This document shows, piece after piece, positions 17,644-27,823 of a stretch of DNA of 64,000 nt (positions within the stretch are counted from its first letter, which is position 1; each line of letters starts with the position of its first letter). The notes beneath the pieces were generated by a model. The model worked only from the letters and a program-made list of their open reading frames with translations. It was not told where the DNA came from and searched no databases. This stretch comes from Spirochaetota bacterium. GTDB lineage: Bacteria; Spirochaetota; UBA4802; JAFGDQ01. Position numbers and translations under genes: made by a program. The stretch covers positions 38,728-102,727 of the forward strand of contig JAXHTS010000002.1 in the NCBI GenBank assembly GCA_034190085.1, read 5' to 3'.

Positions 17644-19284
17644 TTAAGTCTCTGAGCTTCTTTCCACAAAAAGAGGTATAGTTACAGTAAACATTGTTCC
17701 CTTGCCAGGCTTGCTCTGTACTCGTATATCCCCATTAAAACGTTTAATGATATTGTAGCTTATAGCCAGGCCAAGTCCCTTACTCTTCCCAGGAGCCTTG
17801 GTAGTAAAAAAGGGATCAAATACTTTATTCATATTTTCCTTAGGTATTTCTTCACCATTATTAAAAATTCTGGCAAGTACACTATCCTCAACCATCTCTG
17901 TCTTTATTATTATCTGTCCCTTTCCCTTAATAGCATCGCTGGCATTCATAATGATGTTCATAAAAACCTGCTGAAGCAGCATGGAGTCTGCCTTGATTTT
18001 GGGTAAAACTTGGGTTAAATCTTTTATTATAATTTTATATGGATTTGATATCTCCTCTTCAGCATTTACAATACATTTTTCTAATATATCGTTAATATCA
18101 ACCAAAACTAAACTTGTATCACCAATATTATTTGAAAAGGAAAGTAAATCATTCACAATATTCTCACAACGATCTGCGGCCTTCACTGCTTTTATCAAGC
18201 GTTCCTCACATGAATCACCCTCACCAATCAGCATTGTTTCATCAATAGCATCATGCAGACAACTCTGAATAGCGCTAACAGGGCCATTAAGCTCATGCGC
18301 CAATCTCACTGCCAGCCTGCCAACTGCAGCCATCTTCTCAGATTGTATCATTTGTGACTCATTACTTCTCAATTCAGTGTATGTCTTAAGCAGCCGCTCA
18401 TTGCTCCTTCTAAGCTCTTCACTCCTCTCTACCACTTTCTTTTGAAGAGATTCTTTCAGTTTTTCAATATTGATTAACATATCAACTAGCGTATCATTTT
18501 GTTCCTCTATTACCTCAATATTATCCTTCAGCGTTTTCCTATCGTCTAATATCATGCCACATAAAAAAAATCCTACTGGAATAATGATAAATGCTGCTTT
18601 GGATAACATAGATAAATCAATTATCTCCAAGCTTATCAGAATATAAATTACTAATGTATTAACTATTCCTAATAATAAAGTAAATAATCCGACTCTCCTA
18701 TATGATTTATTAATCCAATTAATCTCATATATGCATGAATCAGCACCTTCAGCAGCACACTGGACTTCTTTAATACATGCATTTGGTAATCCCAGTATGT
18801 TAGGGAAAGAAGCTAGTTGCCCTTTAATATTTTTACAATTGTTTTTTGTTTGTGGAAAATGTAATAATGGAATAAATTTTATAATTGCCCAATTTCTTCC
18901 TTTATCTTCTATTACCCACCTACTATTTTTTGAGAAGAGAGAAGAATACTTTACTAAGGACTTATAAATAAATCCAACATTCCTTAAGATTTTACAGATT
19001 ATTTCTAGCGGTCCCCATGCCATATCAAATATAGCATAAGCACCTGCTTTATAGGGAACATTAATATCTCCAGTATATTCAACTAAAGCATTTAAAACAT
19101 TGTTAAAATATTGATAGGATATCCAATTATTCCCATCTTCTAAATAATCTAAAGACATCCCTGTCTGTTCAATAAAATTATATAATTCATCTCTTCCATA
19201 ATGTTCCCCAAAATATAAAAGAATATGTCTAATTACCCTACAACTTAAATGCATTTGGGTTTTTTGCGGATCAATATATTTCAT
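17644..19284 (-). CDS. Membrane histidine kinase with V4R-like sensor domain
   Basis: The protein has 546 residues, a paralogue of the kinase at 15715 with the same order: AraC/XylR-like ligand domain (1-150), V4R-like block with KGQL and CAAEGADSC (about 176-184), two membrane helices (about 199-244), coiled coil (about 255-310), HisKA with H330 (LAHELNGP) and HATPase. Here the ATPase looks functional: N-box N447 (MNASDAI), F-box FDPFFTTK and GLGLAISYNI, although G1 reads NNG instead of DNG. V4R-like domains bind small hydrophobic molecules in known regulators, so a lipid or aromatic ligand is an inference. Its start overlaps the preceding gene by 14 bases. Confidence 0.9.
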   Translation of the reverse strand: MKYIDPQKTQMHLSCRVIRHILLYFGEHYGRDELYNFIEQTGMSLDYLEDGNNWISYQYFNNVLNALVEYTGDINVPYKAGAYAIFDMAWGPLEIICKILRNVGFIYKSLVKYSSLFSKNSRWVIEDKGRNWAIIKFIPLLHFPQTKNNCKNIKGQLASFPNILGLPNACIKEVQCAAEGADSCIYEINWINKSYRRVGLFTLLLGIVNTLVIYILISLEIIDLSMLSKAAFIIIPVGFFLCGMILDDRKTLKDNIEVIEEQNDTLVDMLINIEKLKESLQKKVVERSEELRRSNERLLKTYTELRSNESQMIQSEKMAAVGRLAVRLAHELNGPVSAIQSCLHDAIDETMLIGEGDSCEERLIKAVKAADRCENIVNDLLSFSNNIGDTSLVLVDINDILEKCIVNAEEEISNPYKIIIKDLTQVLPKIKADSMLLQQVFMNIIMNASDAIKGKGQIIIKTEMVEDSVLARIFNNGEEIPKENMNKVFDPFFTTKAPGKSKGLGLAISYNIIKRFNGDIRVQSKPGKGTMFTVTIPLFVERSSET

Positions 19285-20422
19285 ATATTTTATTAAAAAT
19301 CCTTCTACCTTTAAACTTTATACTTTTATCTATTTCTCTTTCTAATCTAGGTATGAATCGATTAAAAAAGCTATACTTATTCTTTATAAATAAATAAAAA
19401 GGCTTCAATTCAGATCCTAATTCTATTTTGGGAATATATGTTGAAATTCCTAGATCAATTTCTTTTGCTCTTTCTTCTATTCCGATTCTCACTAAATTAT
19501 ATAGAAGATTAAAATATATCGAATATTTTTTATTATATTTATAATCTAATCCTGAATAAAGAAATCGTAATGTATAATCATCAAAGAATACCAACAAAAA
19601 TCCCACAATATCATTCTCCTTAATAGCTGAAATTATTTTAACTTTTTTATTTAAATACTTATTTATATTAATAAAATATTCTCTATTAATTAACTCTCTC
19701 TGTATTTCGTTTGTGCTATTATAGATATTCAACCATAATTGTAAAAGAAGTTGAGCATCTTTTATTAAGTTTTCCTTTACTTCTATCTTGATATCTCCAT
19801 CTCTCATTTTATTAATATTTTTTTTTAATTTATGTCTATAATGACTTCTTAAAGAATTTACATATTCATCAAAGGAATTCCATCTGATATTCATAACTGC
19901 TAATGGAAATGATTTCATTTTAATATATCCGAACTTCTCAAAAGTTAGTAATAAATGCTCGATTTCTGATTCAAAAAAATCTCTGATAATAATTAAAGAT
20001 GCCTTACAATTTATAAATATCTCTTCAACTTGATTTAATATTAATTTCAATAAATGATGCTGTTCATTTTTATTAACATTAAAGGAAAATGGATTTCCTA
20101 AAGATATAGCCCCTCCACACTCAAGAGTATTTATATATAAGAATCTAAAATTAAAAGTTTTTCTTATAAACACAAACATCTTTTTCACAATTCCATCAAG
20201 AAAAGCATCTAATGGATAAGATGTTAGATATATACATGTATTTCCTATCAATTCTTCATTGGAGTAAACTAATAGATATTTTAATTGAAAATTTTGGATC
20301 TTTGATTTTTCTACTGCTTTTAGATAATCATATGTAAAAAACAAATTATTTTTGGCAATGACACTATCCCATTCAGTTTTTGTTACTTCATTTATATTAT
20401 CAATGACCTTTATCTTATACAT
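19271..20422 (-). CDS. FemAB/GNAT-like acyltransferase (Acetyltransf_6 type)
   Basis: The protein has 383 residues, without signal or membrane segments. A large N-terminal part leads to a GNAT-type fold about 175-360: the basic stretch SHYRHKLKKN, then KIISAIKENDIVGFLLVFF and a YSGLDYKY segment followed by a helix and DLGIST. This pattern matches FemAB-like/BioF2-like acyltransferases found in envelope polysaccharide and peptidoglycan tailoring loci. Acyl donor and acceptor are unknown. It lies 25 bases downstream of a radical SAM gene and overlaps the next kinase gene, so it is an operon member. It is very AT-rich, more so than neighbours. Confidence 0.75.
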   Translation of the reverse strand: MYKIKVIDNINEVTKTEWDSVIAKNNLFFTYDYLKAVEKSKIQNFQLKYLLVYSNEELIGNTCIYLTSYPLDAFLDGIVKKMFVFIRKTFNFRFLYINTLECGGAISLGNPFSFNVNKNEQHHLLKLILNQVEEIFINCKASLIIIRDFFESEIEHLLLTFEKFGYIKMKSFPLAVMNIRWNSFDEYVNSLRSHYRHKLKKNINKMRDGDIKIEVKENLIKDAQLLLQLWLNIYNSTNEIQRELINREYFININKYLNKKVKIISAIKENDIVGFLLVFFDDYTLRFLYSGLDYKYNKKYSIYFNLLYNLVRIGIEERAKEIDLGISTYIPKIELGSELKPFYLFIKNKYSFFNRFIPRLEREIDKSIKFKGRRIFNKIYEIY

Positions 20423-20447
20423 TTTAGATTTTTACTACCTCTCAAAT

Positions 20448-21782
20448 TTAAAATTTTCTTTCAGGGAGAATATATCTTAAATAATCCTTGTTTAAAGAAT
20501 AAGTAAAAATTGATGAAGTAACACTTTTAGTAACAATCAGTGTCTTTAAAAACTGTTTTAGGATATTATAACTTGATAAAGTATTATGAATTACATAATC
20601 ATATCCACGCACTAATTGGTCGACTGTCATTAATTTAGGAATAATCATAAGTTGATCCATATCACATCGATCCCAATCAGAAGGGAAATTTGAGTATATT
20701 ATACGATCTTCCATCTTTAATCTCTCAAACAATTTAGTACCTGGGAATGGGGTTAAGAATGCAAGTTGTAATACATCGATTTTAGTATCTTGAATAAATC
20801 TTACTAATTCATCAAAAATTGTAATATCTTCATTATCATTTCCGACAATAAATGATCCTATCACACCTATACCATGTTTATGAATAATAGAAATAGCATG
20901 TTTAAATCTATCAGTTCCTAATTTTAAGTTAACACCTTTTCTCATTTCTTTTAAAGTAACATCTTTAATAGATTCAATGCCTATATATAATGCCCTACAA
21001 CCACTCTTATATGCGTATTTTAAAACATCCTCATTCTCAATTATATTTATCGAAGTCTGAGTACCCCATATCTTTCTAATTTTTCTATCCATCATTCCCT
21101 TAAAAAGATCTATAGCTCTTTCTTCTGCTTTTTTTCCTACCCCAAGTATATTATCATCTACGAAATATACAACTTTCTTCATGATTGTTTGCAACTCATC
21201 CAACACTTCTTCAACAGGTCTTTGTCTGTATTCAGCACCATTAAAAGCTGTGACACTACAAAATTCACAATTAAAGGGGCATCCTCTAGACGTTTGTATA
21301 ACATCCATTTTATACTTTTCGGAAAACAAATCTCGTTTAGGGATTGGTAGATTCACAAGTGAAGGTTTGTCTCCTACATACTTTTCTTTTAATTGACCAT
21401 TTTCGAAATCTGATATAACTTTCATCCAAATAGATTCAGCCTCACCAACAACGACTGTATTAACATATTTGGCAGCTTCTTCAGGCATCATAGAAACATG
21501 TATTCCCCCTATAACTGTAGGTATGCCCTTCTGTTTAAATTCACTAGCCAATTTGTATGCTCTTGTTGCATTGACTGAATATGAGGTAATTCCTACCAAA
21601 TCAGGTTTTTCATTTATATCAAGCTTTTCTACATACTCATCTACTATCTTTATATGCCAATCACTTGGAGTAAGTGCTGCAATATAACCCAAGGCTAATG
21701 GTGGCATACCCCAAGCTTCAGTATCTCCATATCCTTGTGTCATTTCTTTTGGGACGGGATGTATTAATAATAACTTTTTCAT
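20448..21782 (-). CDS. Cobalamin-type radical SAM protein (BchE/HpnR-like group)
   Basis: The protein has 444 residues. An N-terminal B12-binding Rossmann fold (about 1-130) carries the usual LVGITSYSV and IGGIHVSMMPEEA segments but not the DxHxxG histidine motif, as is common in this group. The radical SAM core (about 160-370) has the cluster motif C168-x3-C172-x2-C175 in SRGCPFNCEFC, a FVDDN strand and GIES. The C-terminus (about 375-444) is variable. Such proteins do methylations, cyclisations and C-C bond chemistry on lipids, pigments and natural products. It is paired with a homologue at 22072; the substrate is unknown. Confidence 0.88.
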   Translation of the reverse strand: MKKLLLIHPVPKEMTQGYGDTEAWGMPPLALGYIAALTPSDWHIKIVDEYVEKLDINEKPDLVGITSYSVNATRAYKLASEFKQKGIPTVIGGIHVSMMPEEAAKYVNTVVVGEAESIWMKVISDFENGQLKEKYVGDKPSLVNLPIPKRDLFSEKYKMDVIQTSRGCPFNCEFCSVTAFNGAEYRQRPVEEVLDELQTIMKKVVYFVDDNILGVGKKAEERAIDLFKGMMDRKIRKIWGTQTSINIIENEDVLKYAYKSGCRALYIGIESIKDVTLKEMRKGVNLKLGTDRFKHAISIIHKHGIGVIGSFIVGNDNEDITIFDELVRFIQDTKIDVLQLAFLTPFPGTKLFERLKMEDRIIYSNFPSDWDRCDMDQLMIIPKLMTVDQLVRGYDYVIHNTLSSYNILKQFLKTLIVTKSVTSSIFTYSLNKDYLRYILPERKF

Positions 21783-22071
21783 AATATTAGCATCATACCT
21801 TTTAATGTGTTATTGTTAAAATAGACATACAACTGTTAGCATATTCAAATTCTTATATAAAAGAGTATTTTCTGAAAGTATTGACAATCGTTTATCACAT
21901 ATTCTATTAATATGAATTTCTATTTCAATATTATATTCTTCAATTACAGAACATTATAGCATCACACTCTTTTTCATTTATTTTGAAAATACTATTGTAG
22001 ACTTAAACTTTCATACTTTATGAATACTAAATAAATATTATTATATTCCTTCTATAAAAAAGTAAATAATT

Positions 22072-23421
22072 TCAGTTAACGCCACTCCAAGGATCTAATC
22101 TCTTACCTGTGGCAATATGAAAATGAAGCTGAAATAATAAATCATCAAGAAGTGAACCTTTTTTATCAGGTGTTAAATAGAATTTTTTAAATTTCCACAA
22201 TCTTTTAATGATATTCTTATAAGAATAGAATGTATAATAACTTTTCCAAACATTATCTTGCAAATCCTGAATGGATATATTTTTTGGGGAAAATACAATA
22301 TGGTTTAAATCATATTTTGACCAATCTTTTTCAAATATTCTTCCCTCACAATCCAATTTTTGATAGAGATCTGTCCCGGGATATGGTGTTACAGTAAATA
22401 TTCTGATGAAATTAACATCATTGTCTAGCAAAAATTCCAATGTTCGCTTAAGGAGTTCTACATCATCATTTTCCAGTCCGAACATTATCATAACATGAGG
22501 GCTGATTCCATTTGATTTCAGTAGTTTAAAGAGCCGCGCATATTCTTCTGGTTTGTTGAACGATTTATTAACACTTTTTAAATTACATATATTTAATGAT
22601 TCAATGCCTAATATAACCTCATGGCAGCCACTTTCACCAGCTAATTCGACTAACTTAGGATTATTTAAAACCCGAGTACTAAATTGACTGAACCATCTAA
22701 TCTTAAGCGGAGTAATTTCTTTGAATAATTGTTCAGAGTATTTTGAATTTGCTGCCAAGTTATCATCAACAAAAAAAAAGTCACGAGCTTTTGAAGCATC
22801 TATCTCCCGAAGGACATTATCAATAGGCTTTGTTCTATATTTGCCCCCGAAGAATTTTGTAACTGAACAATAACTGCAACTAAAGGGACATCCTCTTGTT
22901 GTGAAGATTGGCATTGCTGGTGTCTTTGCAAAGGGGGCTTTTAGGCACTTGTCTGAATTATTCAAATCAAATCGAGGAATAACTAATTTTTTCAAATCTG
23001 GGAACACATCATTTTTGTATATTGAATTTAGCTTATTATTTTTCTGAAAATCCCGAACCACCTTTTCCCATAGATTTTCTGCTTCTCCAACTACTACACT
23101 ATCCACATGTTGTAAAGCTTCTTGAGGTAATGCTGTTGCATGGATGCCTCCCATCACAACGGTTTTGCCTCGCTTTTTGAATTCTTGGGCTATCTGATAT
23201 GCACGTGGCGCGTGACAAGTTAATGCAGTAATTCCAACTATATCTAGATCCTCACTAAAATCTATAGTATCAATATACTCATTGGTAATGGAGACTTCAA
23301 CATCATTGGGAGTTAATGCAGCTATGGTGGATAATGTGCCTGATGGCAATAATATCTTCTTGTATTTGATTGGTTTTCCAGAATCATCGAGCTGTGCTGG
23401 TTGGATTAACCTAATCTTCAT
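22072..23421 (-). CDS. Cobalamin-type radical SAM protein, second of a pair
   Basis: The protein has 449 residues with the same layout as the neighbour at 20448: B12-binding fold about 1-140 (IVGITALTCHAPRA, MGGIHATALPQEA), radical SAM core with C178-x3-C182-x2-C185 in TRGCPFSCSYC, FVDDN, GIES, and a C-terminal helical region with SYYTFYSYKN. The two are homologous throughout but clearly diverged, so they probably do successive steps on related substrates. There are 289 bases between the two genes. The start ATG lies within the end of the small ORF at 23411. Confidence 0.88.
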   Translation of the reverse strand: MKIRLIQPAQLDDSGKPIKYKKILLPSGTLSTIAALTPNDVEVSITNEYIDTIDFSEDLDIVGITALTCHAPRAYQIAQEFKKRGKTVVMGGIHATALPQEALQHVDSVVVGEAENLWEKVVRDFQKNNKLNSIYKNDVFPDLKKLVIPRFDLNNSDKCLKAPFAKTPAMPIFTTRGCPFSCSYCSVTKFFGGKYRTKPIDNVLREIDASKARDFFFVDDNLAANSKYSEQLFKEITPLKIRWFSQFSTRVLNNPKLVELAGESGCHEVILGIESLNICNLKSVNKSFNKPEEYARLFKLLKSNGISPHVMIMFGLENDDVELLKRTLEFLLDNDVNFIRIFTVTPYPGTDLYQKLDCEGRIFEKDWSKYDLNHIVFSPKNISIQDLQDNVWKSYYTFYSYKNIIKRLWKFKKFYLTPDKKGSLLDDLLFQLHFHIATGKRLDPWSGVN

Positions 23422-23671
23422 TTTTCTTCCTCATATAATCTTTGCATAATAAATCTATGTTCGGAATAAGGTAATTAAAATCTTCTGAACGGGATAGCAA
23501 AGCATCACTAATATTTTTCCTATAATAGATATAGTAAATTTTTCCAATATAAACGCTGACGTTTATAATAAATAAAAATGCTTCCTTTGTAATATTAAGT
23601 TTTAAATAATTGTAATGCAATGTGGATGTTGATGTAGAAGAAGCAGAGAAGATTAAACAAAGTGTGTTCAT
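23411..23671 (-). CDS. Small ORF of unknown function upstream of a radical SAM gene
   Basis: This 86-codon ORF starts at an ATG three bases after a strong GGGAGG ribosome site and overlaps the radical SAM start by 11 bases, which argues that it is translated. The protein has a hydrophobic N-terminal half and a polar, charged C-terminus (DALLSRSEDF). No family is recognised. It could be a leader-like coupling ORF or the remnant of a longer gene. The spacing of the ribosome site is short. Confidence 0.4.
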   Translation of the reverse strand: MNTLCLIFSASSTSTSTLHYNYLKLNITKEAFLFIINVSVYIGKIYYIYYRKNISDALLSRSEDFNYLIPNIDLLCKDYMRKKNED

Positions 23672-23720
23672 GATCCTCCCAACCAGAATATAACATTATC
23701 CCAGTGGTCGCACTTTCAAA

Positions 23721-25001
23721 TTAAAATCCATAAGTAACACTAACAGAATAGCCAACAGCAAAATTTTCATATTCGCCATCAATGCTGGATGAAGAGCTTA
23801 TTTCATTGTAATCGACATTGTTATTAATGGTTCTATCTTCATAGAAGATCAACTGAAGCGCGCCATCTATGCTCAAATTGCCTTTCCGAAAGCCAAGCCC
23901 GGAGGTCAGGAATTGCATATCTGTATCCGGCAGATTGGGTCTCCAATTCTCGTCAGGAACCGCGTTTTCATTGTAGATGTAGCCAGCTCGAAGGCATATA
24001 TATTCATTTACTTTATATTCCAAACCAAATTTGTAAGCAAAGGTATTCTCATACCCATATTCCTGTGTGATTCTATCTGGCAACAGGGGTGGTACGGGCG
24101 AGTCGATTTTAATCACAACAGAATCAAGAGTCTCCCAATTGGTCCAATCTATATTAAACTCCAATTTTAACTCCTCCACTGGTCGATAGGCATATCCTAT
24201 TACTACTGTGGCTGGGAAATCAAAAGAGGTTTCTCCGCTCGTTTTATATGATGGGCCAATTCCAATGGAATCGGGAATATTTGTTAATTCGAAATCGCCC
24301 TCGTATTCCAGTTTAAAAGGGCTTTTAAAAGCAGCGGCAAAATTGTGGTGGTCGTTTATACTATACAGAATTCCCAGGTTATAGCCAAAGGCATATCCAT
24401 CACCCTTCAACCCTCTTTTCCCATCAAGAGCGCCTGACAATCCCATAGAAGTCTCATAGTCGATCATACTTTCCAGCGTTACTTGAGAATAATAAATACT
24501 AACTCCAAATCCAATGGATAAATCTTTCACTACTTCCCAACCCAATGAAGGATTCACATCAATAACTGTGAGATCAGAATATGTATCAACATATCTGGCG
24601 AATCCAGTGTCACTCCATTCACTAGCAAGGCCGTTTGGAACGGTGATGCCAATACCAATAACTAAGTTCTCAGTATTCAAATCACTGGTGACAAAACAAT
24701 TTGGAATATATTGCCATTCGTCCAGCATTTCCTCTTTTGCGCCTGAAGGACTTTTGTGTTCAGGCCAACCGTTAGTAATCGTAACCCCGGTTGACGCCTG
24801 TATACCATCCAATTGCGTCAACCCCGCTGGATTAAAGGCTATAGCCGAGGGATCATCTGCCTGCGCAATAAATGCTTCTCCCATTGCTGTTGCTTTTGTG
24901 CTCTTAACGCCAAGAACTCTCAATCCATTAGCATGAAGAAGATCATTGTAAAAAGAAGTCACAAGACCCAACATTACAAACCATAGAATACATCTACTCA
25001 T
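23721..25001 (-). CDS. Outer-membrane transport protein, OmpP1/FadL family
   Basis: The protein has 426 residues with a signal sequence (about 1-24, ending near LLHANG), then the FadL signature block GLRVLGVKSTKATAMGEAF and FNPAGLTQLDG (about 26-70). Repeated amphipathic strands fill the rest, and the C-terminal strand ends in aromatic GF. Compared with the homologue at 11613 it fits FadL better. It should pass hydrophobic molecules such as fatty acids across the outer membrane. AGGAG precedes the ATG. It lies 274 bases downstream of the alpha-oxoamine synthase and 49 bases upstream of the small ORF. Confidence 0.92.
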   Translation of the reverse strand: MSRCILWFVMLGLVTSFYNDLLHANGLRVLGVKSTKATAMGEAFIAQADDPSAIAFNPAGLTQLDGIQASTGVTITNGWPEHKSPSGAKEEMLDEWQYIPNCFVTSDLNTENLVIGIGITVPNGLASEWSDTGFARYVDTYSDLTVIDVNPSLGWEVVKDLSIGFGVSIYYSQVTLESMIDYETSMGLSGALDGKRGLKGDGYAFGYNLGILYSINDHHNFAAAFKSPFKLEYEGDFELTNIPDSIGIGPSYKTSGETSFDFPATVVIGYAYRPVEELKLEFNIDWTNWETLDSVVIKIDSPVPPLLPDRITQEYGYENTFAYKFGLEYKVNEYICLRAGYIYNENAVPDENWRPNLPDTDMQFLTSGLGFRKGNLSIDGALQLIFYEDRTINNNVDYNEISSSSSIDGEYENFAVGYSVSVTYGF

Positions 25002-25136
25002 CAGTCGCTCCTAGGTACTGTATCACGTAAAGAAGGAAACAACATACTGGAGGGAATTATTCATAATTTTCATCCAAATAATATCTGACTCTTACACTCC
25101 CCTTCCCAAAAAACGTGCCCCCTTATCGTCAAAGAA

Positions 25137-25174
25137 GGGCTGTCTCATGATAATTATTGCGGTGATGACAGCCC
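25137..25174 (-). terminator. Hairpin downstream of the alpha-oxoamine synthase gene
   Basis: GGGCTGTC (25137-25144) and GACAGCCC (25167-25174) form an 8-base stem about 100 bases after the stop of the gene at 25276. On the minus strand it is followed by a T-rich but interrupted run (TTCTTT), so it is a weak intrinsic terminator candidate. Confidence 0.45.
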
Positions 25175-25275
25175 CTCTTGCTGAAACACTCCCCAAACCC
25201 CCAATGGGGACCTCATGTATGTTTTTCAGCTTTTACCGACGTCAACTTATACAATTGTATCAATTCTAATAACAA

Positions 25276-26628
25276 TCACATTACAGATGATGATGCTACT
25301 AGAGTAGGACTAGTTTTTATTATTCCATACTCCTGACATGCCGCTTCAAATATATCCGCTGCCCTATCCAAATCTTCCATTGTATGAGTAGCCATGAGAC
25401 TAAACTTGAACCGCGCCTCTCCCTTACGCACAGAAGGGAAGGGCAATGGATTGATGTATAAACCCATCTCATGAATTTGTTTGCTCATTTTCCTAACTAT
25501 GATTTCATCCCCAATGATTACTGAAATAACCCCGGTTCCTGGCTGTGTTACCTCTAATCCCATTTGGGAAAATCGGCTGTGCAAGTATTTTACGTTTTGA
25601 TGCAATTGTTCCAACAACTCGGGCTCTTCTTCTATAACATTAAGGGCAGCTAAAACCGTGGCGCAAATACATGGCGGCAGTGCGGCTGAAAAAAAGTATG
25701 AACGAGCATAATATCGTATATAGTTTACTACTTCCTTAGTGGATGCTACAAATCCTCCAACCCCAGCAAGTGATTTGCTGAATGTGCCCATTACTATATC
25801 TATCATCCCCTCCATTCCATAATGCTCAGCCGTTCCTTTGCCCTGTTTGCCTATAACACCGGTTGCATGCGCATCGTCCACCATTACCCTGGCTCCATAA
25901 CGATCCGCAATTCTCTTTATCTCTGGCAGATTGCAGATGTCCCCATCCATTCCAAAAACACCATCGGTTATCACAAGCATTCCTTGGCGCTGACCTCTAC
26001 TCTTTTGCAGGCACTTCTCCAACTTGCCCATATCGTGATGTCGATAAACCCTCAAGCTTGCCCCGGATAACCTGCATCCGTCTACAATGCTCGCATGATT
26101 CAATTTATCTATAATTGCTACGTCATTTTTCCTTAATAATGCGCTAATGACGCCAACATTGGCTGAATATCCTGTGGAAAACACCATGGCGTCTTCACAT
26201 CCCTTGAACTCAGCCAATTTCAACTCCAGTTCTCTGGTAATATCAAAGGTGCCACTTAGTAAGGGTGCGGAACTGCCTCCGGATCCATACTTCTCATAGG
26301 CTCTAATTCCAGCTTGCACAACCCTGGGATGCGAAATCAATCCCAAATAGTTATTTGAAGCCATCATGATCATCTCTTTTTCTGTTCCCGTGAAATCATC
26401 GTAAATAATAACTCTGTTTTCACAAGCAGAAAGGAGTGGTCGTTGATAAGAAAAATACCCCTTTCTCTTATGATCTTCAATATACCAAAATTGTGGAACA
26501 GTTTTTTTGAAGATGTCCTCATCATCAAGCTCAATAAAATCAGCCAAAGTATAGTAATCTGAATTAAGACTTCCTGTATCAACAACCTCCTGATATGCTA
26601 TTGCGCACCTGTTTAAGCTATTACCCAT
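25276..26628 (-). CDS. Alpha-oxoamine synthase (serine palmitoyltransferase/KBL/AONS family)
   Basis: The protein has 450 residues: an N-terminal extension of about 70 residues precedes a class II PLP fold. Visible PLP residues: H178 region (KLNHAS), the aspartate of VDDAHATG (D251 or D252, H254) and the Schiff-base lysine K285 in GTFSKSLAG. SNNYLGL and GSGGSSAPLLSG are family hallmarks. The enzymes condense an amino acid with an acyl-CoA: serine (sphingoid base), glycine (KBL, ALAS) or alanine (biotin). The extension and lack of biotin or haem genes nearby lean to a serine-palmitoyltransferase-like or lipid role, but this is not settled. AGGG precedes the ATG by eight bases. Confidence 0.88.
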   Translation of the reverse strand: MGNSLNRCAIAYQEVVDTGSLNSDYYTLADFIELDDEDIFKKTVPQFWYIEDHKRKGYFSYQRPLLSACENRVIIYDDFTGTEKEMIMMASNNYLGLISHPRVVQAGIRAYEKYGSGGSSAPLLSGTFDITRELELKLAEFKGCEDAMVFSTGYSANVGVISALLRKNDVAIIDKLNHASIVDGCRLSGASLRVYRHHDMGKLEKCLQKSRGQRQGMLVITDGVFGMDGDICNLPEIKRIADRYGARVMVDDAHATGVIGKQGKGTAEHYGMEGMIDIVMGTFSKSLAGVGGFVASTKEVVNYIRYYARSYFFSAALPPCICATVLAALNVIEEEPELLEQLHQNVKYLHSRFSQMGLEVTQPGTGVISVIIGDEIIVRKMSKQIHEMGLYINPLPFPSVRKGEARFKFSLMATHTMEDLDRAADIFEAACQEYGIIKTSPTLVASSSVM

Positions 26629-27639
26629 GTTGTTATCCCTACCTGCTTTGATTGATGTAATTGTTGAAAATCTGTTTCTGTAATAATCATCTCAGGATAG
26701 GAAGGGATTTTATAACATTCATTTTAGAAGTATCCATGGGCATTCACCCTTGTTTTACTTCATCCATTTACAATGAATTAATTTGCTAACTTCTGGTGCA
26801 TTACAATATTGTTGCCTCCTAAATTTACCATGAATGATGAGAGCATATCCGCTGAATGCACATGATCAAAATAAAGGACAATAATGAATAGAACCCTAAC
26901 CAATTGAGATATTACTACATGCAAAAAACAAAATACATATTAGTTATCGGATGCCTCATGCTTGTCCTTAAGTATTGAATGAAACTATTATTCTTCCTGC
27001 TCCCTTTTCATGGTTAATTGAATGTATGAATTGTGATCATACATCAAAAATGCATGTTCCGTTTTATTCTAAATATTGCATCCATTGTTTCCTTCCGCAT
27101 GCAACGGCAGGGTTGTGAGTGCATACTTGAACGTCTAACACCACTCAACACATTACTTTAGAGAACAATATTAATTAAATTTGAGCAAAACGTTATACAA
27201 CAGAAGGCTTTCATCACCGCTATTCAAACCATTGACTGCATCGCAATATTTATTATGTGAGTCATCTCACCCTAAAGGCTGGACTAATGTCATAATTCAG
27301 CGAATATGGTTATGCAATACACTACCCACATCCTATACCAAAATTCGCTGCAACAGGCTCAAAGAGAAATATTATATTACTTTCATCATAAATATTTGTT
27401 ATGAAAGTTGAACACCAATTTGACTTTGATTAAACAAATAACTATTCAATGTATCACCTGCAAGGATTTACAGTTAATAACAATTTAAATCTATAAACAT
27501 TTCCTGTTTGGAATAAAATTATGTCCCATTAGTATTTATATTTTTAATTAGGACAAATATTATAAATAAACATTTATATGTCAATTATAATTTATATTAA
27601 TAAATTTTTTATAAATAAATTTGTTATTTTAATCAATAC

Positions 27640-27657
27640 TATTGAACTGGTTCAATA
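27640..27657. promoter_or_regulatory. 18-base palindrome upstream of the ECF sigma operon
   Basis: TATTGAAC-TG-GTTCAATA is a perfect 8-base dyad. It lies about 310 bases before the sigma factor ATG, in a position suitable for an operator of an upstream promoter. No regulator can be named. Confidence 0.4.
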
Positions 27658-27823
27658 TATAATCCTACTCAATTTCAACAAAATTTAGAAACTTTATTAC
27701 ACGCATGGTGCTCTAATTTTGATTATTTTTGTAAAAAAATCACATGATCGAGAGAGCAATATGTATAAATATTTTGTAAAGGTTTTTCGGTTGCAAAGCT
27801 GAGGATAAACGATAATGTTAGAA

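Noticed and set aside
27181..27411. 76-codon plus-strand ORF starting at TTG in the long non-coding region
   Set aside because: No ribosome site, no recognisable domain, and composition like random AT-rich sequence.
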